Assembly (NCBI RefSeq): GCF_016865425.1
Contig: NZ_AP023355.1
Location: 5,578,198 to 5,642,197 of the forward strand
Source: Actinocatenispora thailandica
GTDB taxonomy: Bacteria; Actinomycetota; Actinomycetes; Mycobacteriales; Micromonosporaceae
Direction: 5' to 3'
Length of the DNA: 64,000 nt
Part shown: piece after piece, positions 49,807-57,266 of the stretch
How positions within the stretch are numbered: the stretch's first letter is position 1
Layout of the letters: every line of letters begins with the position of its first letter
Translations under genes and position numbers: made by a program
The notes under the pieces: generated by a model
Seen by the model: only the letters and a program-made list of their open reading frames with translations
Told to the model about the DNA's origin: nothing
Database searches by the model: none

Positions 49807-52017
49807 GTGAACCACGACAAAGACGAACGCGAGCTGTTCGAGCGGCTGTCGCGTGAGATGGCCGCGACCGGTACCGACGGCAACGGTGCCGATGTGGTCG
49901 ACCTGGCCGAAGCGCGCCGCCGCGCGGCGGCCGACGGGATCGACGTCGACCAGGTCGACGCGGACGACGAGTTTTACGACCACGAGAGCGTGCGCATCGA
50001 CCGGCCGGAGCTGGGTCGGCCGGTGGATCCGCCGGACGAGCCGCGCACTCGGTCGGCCGGCAAGCGGGATCGGGCGCCGGTGGTGCCGGTGTGGCTCAAC
50101 TCGCGGGCGAACATCCGCACGAGTCTGGTCTACGGCATGAAGGAAGCCCGGTACCGGGCCGGCTACCACGCGATCCGCTCCCCCAAGTACGCGGGCAAGG
50201 CGATCGTGTACGCGCCGGTCGGGTTCGTTCGCACCGTGCACCGGCTGGGTTCGTGGGCGATGGCTGAGCGGCACAACTGGGACCTGCGGCAGCACGCGGC
50301 CGACCGTGGGGACGCGGATACGTGGATGAAGTTGGACGCGCGCCGGCAGCGTCAGTCCCGGTGGCGCTGGACGCTGGTGCTCAGCCTGGGTGCGATCGCT
50401 GCGGCCGGTACCTCGTTCCTGGCGCTGGGTCCGGTCCCGACCGCCGGCAAGTGGGCGGCGCTGGCGCTGGCGGTGCCGGTCCTGGCGCGTCTGGGACGGC
50501 CCGCCGACAAGCCGATCACCGACCGCGTCTCGGCTGGTAAGACCTACCGCAAGCTCACCGCCGAACTCGTCCGACGTGCGCTCACCTCGATTCAGCTCTC
50601 GGGCATCAATCGCGCCGTGGCGCAGGATCCGGGCGCGATCTCGTTTCCAACCGAGATTCACCGCGACGGACCCGGTCACATGGCCATCGTCGACCTGCCC
50701 TACGGGGTGGAGGCATCCGACGTCATCGCCCGGCGCGGCCGGCTCGCCTCGGCGCTGCGTCTGCCGCTGGATCAGGTATGGCCCGAAACCGCACCCGGAC
50801 ACACCGGCCGGCTCGGGCTGTGGGTCGGGTTCGAGCCCGCGTCGCAGATGAAACAGCCCGCGTGGCCGCTGATCTCGGGCGGCAAGGTGGACGTGTTCAA
50901 GCCGTTCCCGTTCGCCACGACACCGCGTCTGGAGACGGTGAACGCGGAACTGATGTCGCGCAACTGGCTGTTCGGTGGCCAGCCCGGATCCGGCAAGACG
51001 TTCGCACTGCGGGACCTGGTGCTGGCGGCGGCGTTGGACGTGCGTACCGAGATCCGCGGGTACGAGCTGAAAGGCGTCGGTGACTTCGGTGTCGTGGCGC
51101 CGGTGTGCGCCGAGTACGGCAACGGGTTCGACGACGACACGATCGCCGGGTGCGCCGCGATGCTGGACTGGCTGTACGAGGAGTGCCGCCGGCGGTCCAA
51201 GCGCATCGACCACTACGCCAAGCTCGGCAAGGCGCCCGAGAACAAGGTCACGCCGGAACTGGCGTCACTCAAGGGATCCGGGCTGCATCCGCTGGTGGTG
51301 TTCATCGACGAGATTCAGGAACTGTTCCGGCACCCCAAGTACGGCAAGAAGGCCGGCGAGATCGCCGAGAAGGTCATCAAGCTCGGCCGGGCGCTCGGGG
51401 TGGTCCTGTTGATCGGTACGCAGATCCCGGACAAGGACAGCCTGCCGACCGGGATCACGCGCAACGTCAACACCCGGTTCTGCCTGTCGGTGGCCGACCA
51501 GACCGCCAACGACATGATCCTTGGCACCTCCGCCTACAAGAACGGGTACCGGGCCACGGTGTTCGAGCCGGTCGTCGAGGCCGGATGGGGCATCCTGTCG
51601 GGCATCGGCAAGCCCGCCGCGCTGCGCTCGTACTACGTCGACACCGACCAGGCCGGCCGAGTGATGGCCCGCGCGATCGAGGCCCGTACCAAGGCCGGCG
51701 TGATGCCGGCGCCCGACGAGCAGACCCGCGACACGTCGACCGGCTACGACGTGCTCGCCGACGTCGCCACCGTCTGGCCGCAGGGTGACGAGAAGGCGTG
51801 GAACGAGACGCTGATCGAGCGGCTGTCCGAGTACCGGGCCGACGTGTACGCCGGTTGGAAGCCCGAACAGCTCACCGCCGCTCTCGCGGTGCACGGCGTC
51901 AAGGTCGGGCAGGTCGGCCGCCGGGTCGACGGCAAGACCGTCAACCGGCGCGGCCCGGCACAGCCCGACATCCTCGCCGCCATCGCGGAGCGTAACGGCA
52001 AGCGGCAGGCCGAGTAG
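49807..52017 (+). CDS. FtsK/SpoIIIE-type DNA translocase (TraB/TraSA-like transfer protein)
   Basis: The protein has 736 residues. An acidic soluble N-terminus is followed by two membrane helices (WTLVLSLGAIAAAGTSFLAL, then KWAALALAVPVLARLG at about 180-240). The motor domain has Walker A FGGQPGSGKTFAL (about 390) and Walker B PLVVFIDEIQELF (about 497), then LLIGTQIPDKDSLP. A C-terminal winged-helix region follows (TAALAVHGVKVGQVGRRVDG). In AICEs this single protein moves double-stranded DNA between mycelia and recognises short repeats (clt). GCTAGC repeats lie immediately downstream. Confidence 0.92.
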   Translation: MNHDKDERELFERLSREMAATGTDGNGADVVDLAEARRRAAADGIDVDQVDADDEFYDHESVRIDRPELGRPVDPPDEPRTRSAGKRDRAPVVPVWLNSRANIRTSLVYGMKEARYRAGYHAIRSPKYAGKAIVYAPVGFVRTVHRLGSWAMAERHNWDLRQHAADRGDADTWMKLDARRQRQSRWRWTLVLSLGAIAAAGTSFLALGPVPTAGKWAALALAVPVLARLGRPADKPITDRVSAGKTYRKLTAELVRRALTSIQLSGINRAVAQDPGAISFPTEIHRDGPGHMAIVDLPYGVEASDVIARRGRLASALRLPLDQVWPETAPGHTGRLGLWVGFEPASQMKQPAWPLISGGKVDVFKPFPFATTPRLETVNAELMSRNWLFGGQPGSGKTFALRDLVLAAALDVRTEIRGYELKGVGDFGVVAPVCAEYGNGFDDDTIAGCAAMLDWLYEECRRRSKRIDHYAKLGKAPENKVTPELASLKGSGLHPLVVFIDEIQELFRHPKYGKKAGEIAEKVIKLGRALGVVLLIGTQIPDKDSLPTGITRNVNTRFCLSVADQTANDMILGTSAYKNGYRATVFEPVVEAGWGILSGIGKPAALRSYYVDTDQAGRVMARAIEARTKAGVMPAPDEQTRDTSTGYDVLADVATVWPQGDEKAWNETLIERLSEYRADVYAGWKPEQLTAALAVHGVKVGQVGRRVDGKTVNRRGPAQPDILAAIAERNGKRQAE

Positions 52018-52028
52018 GCCACGGAACG

Positions 52029-52115
52029 GGTGCTAGCGCTAGCGGCTGGGACTGCTAGCGCTAGCACCCCTGCTAGCAACCGATCCGATACCTGATCAGG
52101 CCGTTAGGAGCTAGC
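52029..52115. repeat. Cluster of six GCTAGC hexamers with a perfect 15-base hairpin (candidate clt or terminator)
   Basis: Arms GGTGCTAGCGCTAGC (52029-52043) and GCTAGCGCTAGCACC (52054-52068) are perfect inverses with a ten-base loop. Two more GCTAGC hexamers lie at 52072 and 52110. Position right after the tra gene fits a cis-acting transfer locus; it may also end transcription of tra. Confidence 0.8.
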
Positions 52116-52159
52116 GGCCCGAGCCGAACACACCCCGAAAACCCCCTTGGAGGCTGTTC

Positions 52160-52408
52160 GTGCACCCCCACGCTGGCGTCGCTATCGTCGCCATCCTCGC
52201 CATGATCGTTCTCACGCTCGGTTACGTGATGGCGTGCGCGGTCTGGCCGTTCACCGCCTGCCGACGCTGCGGCGGCGCCGGCAAACACCGCTCACCGTCC
52301 GGCCGCGCGTTCCGCTACTGCCGCCGCTGCAAGGGCACCGGCGCCCGACTGCGGACCGGCCGGAAGGTCTACAACGCCGTTCGTCGCCTGTACCGCGAAG
52401 GCCGGTAG
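52160..52408 (+). CDS. Small membrane-anchored zinc-ribbon protein, AICE
   Basis: The 82-residue protein has one membrane helix (VAIVAILAMIVLTLGYVMACAVW) followed by a DnaJ-type zinc ribbon with CRRCGGAGKH and CRRCKGTGARL, then a basic tail (RTGRKVYNAVRRLYREGR). Such genes are frequent between tra and rep in AICEs. Function unknown; nucleic-acid binding at the membrane is plausible. Starts at GTG with GGAGG upstream. Confidence 0.78.
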   Translation: MHPHAGVAIVAILAMIVLTLGYVMACAVWPFTACRRCGGAGKHRSPSGRAFRYCRRCKGTGARLRTGRKVYNAVRRLYREGR

Positions 52409-52410
52409 CC

Positions 52411-52656
52411 GTGGCCGCGCTGACCGGGGTCGAGGTCTGGCTCAACGGCAGCAAAGACGAGCTACGCGCCGCATGGGCGGCGCTGCACCAGCTCGGCACC
52501 GTCACGCACCTGGGCGAGCTGCACCCGCTCGAACAACCCGGCCGCTTCCGCCTGTACCTGCGGCTGACCGTCGCCGCCGCTGCCATTCCGCCCGCCCCGG
52601 CTCGTCCGACGGGCGGGACGGCGCCCGACACCGTGTCGCTGCCGCTGGCCGGCTGA
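52411..52656 (+). CDS. Small hypothetical AICE protein
   Basis: This 81-residue frame begins with GTG two bases after the preceding stop (AALTGVEVWLNGSKDELRAAW). A beta-alpha-beta pattern with LGELHPLEQPGRFRLYLRLTV is visible, then a Pro/Ala-rich tail. No family recognised; tight coupling to its neighbours supports it. Confidence 0.68.
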   Translation: MAALTGVEVWLNGSKDELRAAWAALHQLGTVTHLGELHPLEQPGRFRLYLRLTVAAAAIPPAPARPTGGTAPDTVSLPLAG

Positions 52657-52675
52657 CCCGAAAGGACATCACCGC

Positions 52676-53545
52676 ATGACCGCATCATCGTTGAACGCCG
52701 CTCTGGCGGCCGCACAGCGGGGCTGGCGGGTGTTCCCGCTCGTCCCCGACGCCAAACGCCCCGCCGTGCGCGGGTGGGAAGCCCGCGCCACCACCGACCC
52801 CGACCGCATCCGCCGCTGCTGGATCGCCGGCCCGTACGGGGTCGGTGTCGCCTGCGGCCCGTCCGGGCTGCTGGTGGTCGACCTGGACATGCCCAAGACC
52901 GGCGAGCACACCGGCTCGCCGGGCGCCACCGGCGCCGACGTGCTCGCCCGACTCGCCGCACAGCACGGCCAGCCCTATCCGGACTCCACCTACGCGGTCG
53001 CGACCGGGTCCGGCGGGCGGCACCTGTACTTCGCCGCCCCGGCCGGCCGGACGTGGCGTAACACCGCCGGCCGGCTCGGTGCGCTGATCGACACCCGCGC
53101 ATCCGGCGGGTACGTCGTGGGCGCCGGTTCGACCGTGGGCGGCCGGGCGTACCGGACGGTCACCGACACCGACCCGGCGCCGCTGCCCGCATGGCTCGCC
53201 GCGCTGCTCGAACCGCCGACCGCGCCACCTGTATCGGCCACGCCGGTCCAGCTGGACACCGGCCGACACGGCGGGTACGTCGCCGCCGCGATCCGCGCCG
53301 AAGCCGCCCGGGTCCGCGACGAGCCGGACAACCACAACGGAGCCCTCTACATCGCCGCCTGCGCACTCGGGCAACTCGTCGCCGGAGGCGCGCTCACCGA
53401 AGACGACGTCCGGGGGATTCTGTCCGACGCGTTCGCGGTGCACATCTCCGCCGAACCGCGCCACCACAACCAGCGCGAGGCACACAACACGATCAGCTCC
53501 GGACTCAAGGCCGGCGCGAAACGCCCCCGGACGGTGGCCGCATGA
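52676..53545 (+). CDS. Bifunctional DNA primase/polymerase (prim-pol), AICE replication
   Basis: The 289-residue protein begins LNAALAAAQRGWRVFPLVPDAKRPAVRGWEA, the N-terminal prim-pol signature. It has catalytic GLLVVDLDMP (DxD-type) and GGRHLYFAAP with the conserved His, and RASGGYVVGAGS. The C-terminal part has HHNQREAHNTISSGLKAG. It would prime or copy the excised circle together with the downstream AAA protein, as RepSA does in pSAM2. The ATG of the methyltransferase gene overlaps its stop. Confidence 0.9.
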   Translation: MTASSLNAALAAAQRGWRVFPLVPDAKRPAVRGWEARATTDPDRIRRCWIAGPYGVGVACGPSGLLVVDLDMPKTGEHTGSPGATGADVLARLAAQHGQPYPDSTYAVATGSGGRHLYFAAPAGRTWRNTAGRLGALIDTRASGGYVVGAGSTVGGRAYRTVTDTDPAPLPAWLAALLEPPTAPPVSATPVQLDTGRHGGYVAAAIRAEAARVRDEPDNHNGALYIAACALGQLVAGGALTEDDVRGILSDAFAVHISAEPRHHNQREAHNTISSGLKAGAKRPRTVAA

Positions 53546-54243
53546 ACGTGCTGGAGCTGTTCGCCGGGATCGGCGGCCTGTCGCTCGGGTTGGAACGGGC
53601 CGGGATGACGGTCGTCGGGCAAGTCGAGATCGATCCGTTCTGCCGGACCGTTCTGGCCCGGCACTGGCCGGGGGTGCCGCGTCATGACGATGTCCGTACC
53701 GCGCTCACCTGGTGGCGCTCCCAACCCCGACCCCGCGTCGACGTCGTCGCCGGCGGCTACCCCTGTCAACCCGAATCCGTCGCCGGACCCCGGCTCGGCA
53801 CCGCCGACCCACGATGGCTGTGGCCGGCCATGGCCGACATCATCGCCGCCCTACGACCCCGCTACGTCATCGGCGAGAACGTCGCCGGACACCGCACCAA
53901 GGGACTCGGCATCGTGCTGGCAGACCTCGAACGGCTCGGCTACACCACCCGTGCCGGCACTCTCCGAGCTTGCGAGATGGGCGCCCCACACCCACGGCCC
54001 CGACTGTTCACGCTGGCCCACGCCAACAGCCCGGGACGCCAACCGCGGCGCAGGATGGGACCGGCCCGGACGGCCACTGTCGGAGCGGGTCGGTGGCCCG
54101 CTGAACCCGACCTGGCTCGAATGGCTCATGGGGTTCCCCGCGGGGTGGACCGACGTCGAGCCCTCGGAAACGCCGTCGTGCCCGCCGTCGCCGAACACAT
54201 CGGCCGACTCATCACCCACCACGCCACCGGACGAGAGGTCTGA
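53542..54243 (+). CDS. DNA (cytosine-5) methyltransferase, no restriction partner
   Basis: The enzyme has 234 residues. Motif I is LELFAGIGGLSLGLERAG, motif IV GGYPCQPESVAG with the catalytic Cys, motif VI ENVAG, and near the end motif X-like RALGNAVVPAVAEHIG. Target-recognition region is short. No endonuclease gene is nearby, so it is a solitary methylase, probably protecting the element from host restriction. In motif IV the usual PFS reads PES. It is embedded between prim-pol (4-base overlap) and the AAA gene. Confidence 0.88.
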   Translation: MNVLELFAGIGGLSLGLERAGMTVVGQVEIDPFCRTVLARHWPGVPRHDDVRTALTWWRSQPRPRVDVVAGGYPCQPESVAGPRLGTADPRWLWPAMADIIAALRPRYVIGENVAGHRTKGLGIVLADLERLGYTTRAGTLRACEMGAPHPRPRLFTLAHANSPGRQPRRRMGPARTATVGAGRWPAEPDLARMAHGVPRGVDRRRALGNAVVPAVAEHIGRLITHHATGREV

Positions 54244-54244
54244 G

Positions 54245-55276
54245 ATGGCCACCGACACCCACACCGAACCCGACACGATTCCGGTGGACGACCGGCCCGC
54301 TCTGCGGCCCGTCCGCGACGGAGAGCGGCCCGACCCGCTCGCGACCGCCTGGACCGCCGATCGGTTGATGGCCACCGAGTTTCCCGAGCCGAAGTGGGCC
54401 GTACCCGGCATCATCCCGGAAGGCGTGAGCCTGTTCGCCGGGCCGCCGAAGGTCGGCAAGTCTTGGGCATCGCTCGGGCTGGGTATCGAGATCGCCTCGG
54501 GCGGCGCGGCGTTCGGCTCGATTCCCGTCACCAGCGGCCCCGTGCTCTACCTGGCGTTGGAAGACACCGCACGGCGGCTCAAATCGCGCATGGGCAAGCT
54601 GCTGCGCGACCGGATGGCCCCGTCCGGCTTGACGATCGCTACCGCCTGCCCGCCGCTCACGTCGGGCGGTACCGACGCGATCGCGCGATGGTTGGAACGC
54701 AACCGATCGGCCCGCATGGTCGTCATCGACGTATTCGCCAAGATCCGTGGCGTACCGCCGCCCGGCCTGTCCGCGTACGAGGCGGACTACGCCGCCGTCG
54801 GGCACGTGAAGAAGTTGGCCGACGCGTACGGCATCGCGATCGTGCTCGTCTGCCACCTCCGCAAAGCCGCCGCCGACGACTACCTCAACGAGGTGTCCGG
54901 CACCAACGGGTTCGCCGGAGCGGCCGACACGACGTTGGTACTCAAGCGCGGACGTGGCGAGGCTGACGGCGTGCTGCACGGCACCGGCCGCGACGTCGAC
55001 GAGATCGAGAAAGCGTTGCGGTTCGAGCCCGACACCGGCACGTGGCGGCTGCTCGACGGGCCGGCGTCCGATCACACGATCGGCGTCACCCGCGCAACGG
55101 TCCTGCGGTGGGTGCGCGAGCATCCCGGCTCGCCGCCGCGTGCCATCGCCGACGGCACCGGCCTGGACTACGACACCGTCAAGCAGACCGCGCGCCGTAT
55201 GGCCGACGACGGGCAGCTCGCCCGCGCGGGCGGTGGCCGGTACATCGACCCGACCGCGACGGCCGATCCAGCGTAG
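54245..55276 (+). CDS. AAA family ATPase, RepA/AAA_25-like
   Basis: The 343-residue protein has a RecA-like fold: Walker A FAGPPKVGKSWASLGLG, PVLYLALEDTARRLKSRM, Walker B ARMVVIDVFAKI and VLVCHLRKA, the hallmarks of RepA-like hexameric helicases. The last 70 residues form a winged helix (VREHPGSPPRAIADGTGLDYDTVKQTARRM). It probably unwinds the origin or loads the prim-pol. The gene is followed by an 18-base-arm palindrome likely to be an origin-type or regulatory site. Confidence 0.87.
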   Translation: MATDTHTEPDTIPVDDRPALRPVRDGERPDPLATAWTADRLMATEFPEPKWAVPGIIPEGVSLFAGPPKVGKSWASLGLGIEIASGGAAFGSIPVTSGPVLYLALEDTARRLKSRMGKLLRDRMAPSGLTIATACPPLTSGGTDAIARWLERNRSARMVVIDVFAKIRGVPPPGLSAYEADYAAVGHVKKLADAYGIAIVLVCHLRKAAADDYLNEVSGTNGFAGAADTTLVLKRGRGEADGVLHGTGRDVDEIEKALRFEPDTGTWRLLDGPASDHTIGVTRATVLRWVREHPGSPPRAIADGTGLDYDTVKQTARRMADDGQLARAGGGRYIDPTATADPA

Positions 55277-55316
55277 GCGCGTCACCGTGTCACCGCTTCC
55301 CACATGACCTGCACAA

Positions 55317-55354
55317 ACACCGGTGACACCCGCATTTGCGGGTGTCACCGGTGT
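55317..55354. repeat. Perfect 38-base palindrome in the rep-xis gap
   Basis: Arms of 18 bases (ACACCGGTGACACCCGCA and its inverse) with a two-base centre. It could be an intrinsic terminator, but the GGTGACAC motif recurs at 55281-55294 and at the far left end of the element (40494-40561), which suggests a shared protein-binding site. Confidence 0.85.
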
Positions 55355-55394
55355 CTCTGCCCCTGAACCGCACTCGTCGTGGAGGACCGCCACC

Positions 55395-55613
55395 ATGACC
55401 ACCCCGAACATGACGATGACGAGCCTGTCCGACCTTCCCGCGCTGATCTCCATTCCGCTCGCCGGCGAAATCCTGGGGCTCACGCGCGCCACCGCCTACC
55501 GGTACGCCGCATCCGGTGACCTTCCGGTCAAGCGGTTCGGTGGACGCCGGGTGTATGTCATCACGGCCCGCCTGCGGGCGATCGTCGAAGGCACCGAGGA
55601 GACCGTTCAGTGA
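55395..55613 (+). CDS. xis: Excisionase (Xis), AICE
   Basis: The 72-residue protein has a MerR/HTH_17-type helix-turn-helix: IPLAGEILGLTRATAYRYAASGDLPVKRFGGRRVYV. GGAGG precedes the ATG. Its stop overlaps the GTG of the integrase gene, the usual xis-int pairing in pSAM2-like elements. It would bend DNA at the attachment sites and steer the integrase to excision. Confidence 0.9.
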   Translation: MTTPNMTMTSLSDLPALISIPLAGEILGLTRATAYRYAASGDLPVKRFGGRRVYVITARLRAIVEGTEETVQ

Positions 55614-57051
55614 GCACGCCCAAACGCCGGATCCCCGGAATCTCCGTCTATCAGCGCGGCGCCACCTGGTCGTATCGGCTCGACCTCGCCCCGGACCCGT
55701 TGACCGGCAAGCGGCAGCGGGAGAACCGGGGCGGGTTCGCCACCGAAGACGAGGCGTGGGACGCCGTGCTGAAGTCCAAAGCGGCCCATGATGCGGGACG
55801 GCAGGTCAAACGATCGCCCCGCACGGTGGCGGCCTTCATGGCGGAATGGCTGGAGACCACCCGCGCCGAGGTCAAGGCGACCACCTATCAGAACTACGCC
55901 GACTACACGCGTTCGTACGTCGTGCCGATCATCGGCGGGCGTCCGCTACAGGAGATCAAGGTTCCCGTGCTCAACCTCCTGTACCGCCGGCTGTTGGACT
56001 CCGGCCGGCTGAAGCCGGACAACAACACGAAGATGTACGAGTACTGGAAGGCGCGGAAAGCCTCGAACGACGGAGGGGGCCGCGCCCGGCCGAGATCGCA
56101 AAAGCTTGCGGCACAACGATCTACGCCGCACGAGCGGCGGTACTCCGGTACCGGCGCGGCCGGATCCCGGTGGCGAAGTCGCCGGGGCTGGAACCGAAGA
56201 CCGTGAAGAACATCCATCGGATGCTGCATCGCGCGTTCCGTGACGCGGTGGCGTGGGAGTACCTCGCGATGAATCCGGCGGTGCACGCCAGCGTTCCGCG
56301 CGTTCAGCGGAAGCGACGGGCGGGCAAGACGGCGCCGTGGTCGGTCGACGAGCTGGCCGCGTGGTTGGCGGTGGCGATGCGGGACCGGTTCGCCGGCCTG
56401 TGGGTGCTCGCCGCCACGACCGGCATGCGCCGGTCCGAGCTGGCCGGGATCATGCGTGACGACCTGCGGCTGTGGAGCGAGTGCGTGAAGTGCGAGCACC
56501 GCCAGGAGGCGGGCGAGTTGAAGAAGTGCGAGAAGTGCGGCGCGGCCGGTGTGGTCGTGCGTGGAACGCTCGTCATCGAGCCGACGCGGGTCGTGGTCGC
56601 CGGGCGGGCGGAAGACTCCGACGGGAAGTCGGACGACAGCGTCCGTGAGGTCTCCGTCGACCCGTTCACCGGCGCCGCGCTGGTGCCGTATCTCGCCAAA
56701 CTGAGCGAGGAACGCCGCGCGTTCGGCACGGCGTACCCCGACCACGGGAAGCTGATGGCGTACGAGGATGGCCGGTTACCGCACCCCGACACCGTGACGC
56801 GGATGTTCAACCGGCTCGTCGACGCGGCCGGGGTGCCGCGCATCCGGCTACACGACGTGCGCCACACGTACGCGACGCTGTCGCTCGACGCTGGGGTGGA
56901 CCTGAAGATCGTGAGCGACAGGATCGGGCACTCCGACACCAGCATCACGAGCAAGGTCTACGTGCACCGTTCGTCGGGCCACGACGAGGCGGCCGCCACG
57001 CTGATCGGAAGGCTGATCGAGGAGGCGATGAACCGCGCTCGAGCATCCTGA
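55610..57051 (+). pseudogene. int: Tyrosine-recombinase integrase with one frame break
   Basis: The N-terminal arm and core-binding domains are read in one frame (GISVYQRGATWSYRLDLAPD, then ATTYQNYADYTRSYVVPIIG) and the catalytic domain in the next (TTGMRRSELAGI with Arg, HDVRHTYATLSLD with HxxR, and GHSDTSITSKVYVHR with the Tyr). The break lies at the G-run near 56,070-56,080. One extra G would give NDGGGPRPAEIAKACGTT, which reads like a normal integrase, so it is a recent single-base loss, an assembly error or, less likely, a programmed shift. It is adjacent to attR. If real, the element is locked in the chromosome. Confidence 0.85.
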
Positions 57052-57061
57052 CCGGGGTCCC

Positions 57062-57076
57062 TGGTCACGGATCTGG
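57062..57076. repeat. 15-base sequence shared by both ends of the element
   Basis: TGGTCACGGATCTGG occurs here, 51 bases inside attR, and at 39997-40011, 118 bases inside attL. It may be an arm-type site for integrase or Xis. Confidence 0.6.
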
Positions 57077-57088
57077 TCACGGAGACGC

Positions 57089-57127
57089 GAAAACGCCCTC
57101 CTGGATGATCTCCAGGAGGGCGTTTTC
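57089..57127 (-). terminator. Terminator brought by the element for tRNA-fMet (and int)
   Basis: Perfect 17-base stem GAAAACGCCCTCCTGGA / TCCAGGAGGGCGTTTTC with a five-base loop, between int and the tRNA. It ends on TTTT in both directions, so it serves convergent transcripts. Confidence 0.85.
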
Positions 57128-57174
57128 CCTCGTAGCGGGGGCAGGATTTGAACCTGCGACCTCTGGGTTATGAG
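57127..57174. repeat. attR: 3' half of the restored tRNA-fMet
   Basis: Forty-eight bases matching attL with one extra G (57,136-57,141 run). This copy, carried in by the element, completes the functional tRNA. Confidence 0.92.
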
Positions 57175-57206
57175 CCCAGCGAGCTACCGAGCTGCTCCAC
57201 CCCGCG
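57133..57206 (-). tRNA. Initiator tRNA-fMet (CAT)
   Basis: A 74-base cloverleaf without encoded CCA. The anticodon stem has three G-C pairs (TGGG-CTCATAA-CCCA), position 1 is C opposite T72 with no Watson-Crick pair, and the T-loop is TTCAAAT. These are hallmarks of the bacterial initiator. It is the attachment site of the AICE, and its 3' half lies within attR. Confidence 0.93.
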
Positions 57207-57266
57207 GCGGTGAGACCAATACTAGCGGGCCTCTCGGAGGGCTCCAAATCGGGGTGGGGGTGTCCC

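Larger units (their letters stand above)
39833..57174. mobile_element. Actinomycete integrative and conjugative element (AICE, pSAM2 type), about 17.3 kb
   Basis: The element is bounded by a 47/48-base direct repeat of the tRNA-fMet 3' half. It contains the whole AICE toolkit in canonical order: GntR regulator and control region, small Spd-like membrane and zinc proteins, FtsK/TraB-like transfer ATPase, prim-pol, AAA/RepA-like ATPase, excisionase and tyrosine integrase next to attR. Cargo lies at the attL end: a DUF2971 gene, an NB-ARC/TPR gene, and phosphotransferase and HAD genes. The first two have much lower GC than the rest, so they were acquired separately. A frame break in the integrase may leave it unable to excise unless it is a sequencing error. 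Confidence 0.93.

Noticed and set aside
56060-56085. Programmed -1 frameshift in the integrase
   Set aside because: There is a G-run but no clear X-XXY-YYZ heptamer with downstream pseudoknot, and four other loci show the same kind of one-G loss, so error or mutation is simpler.
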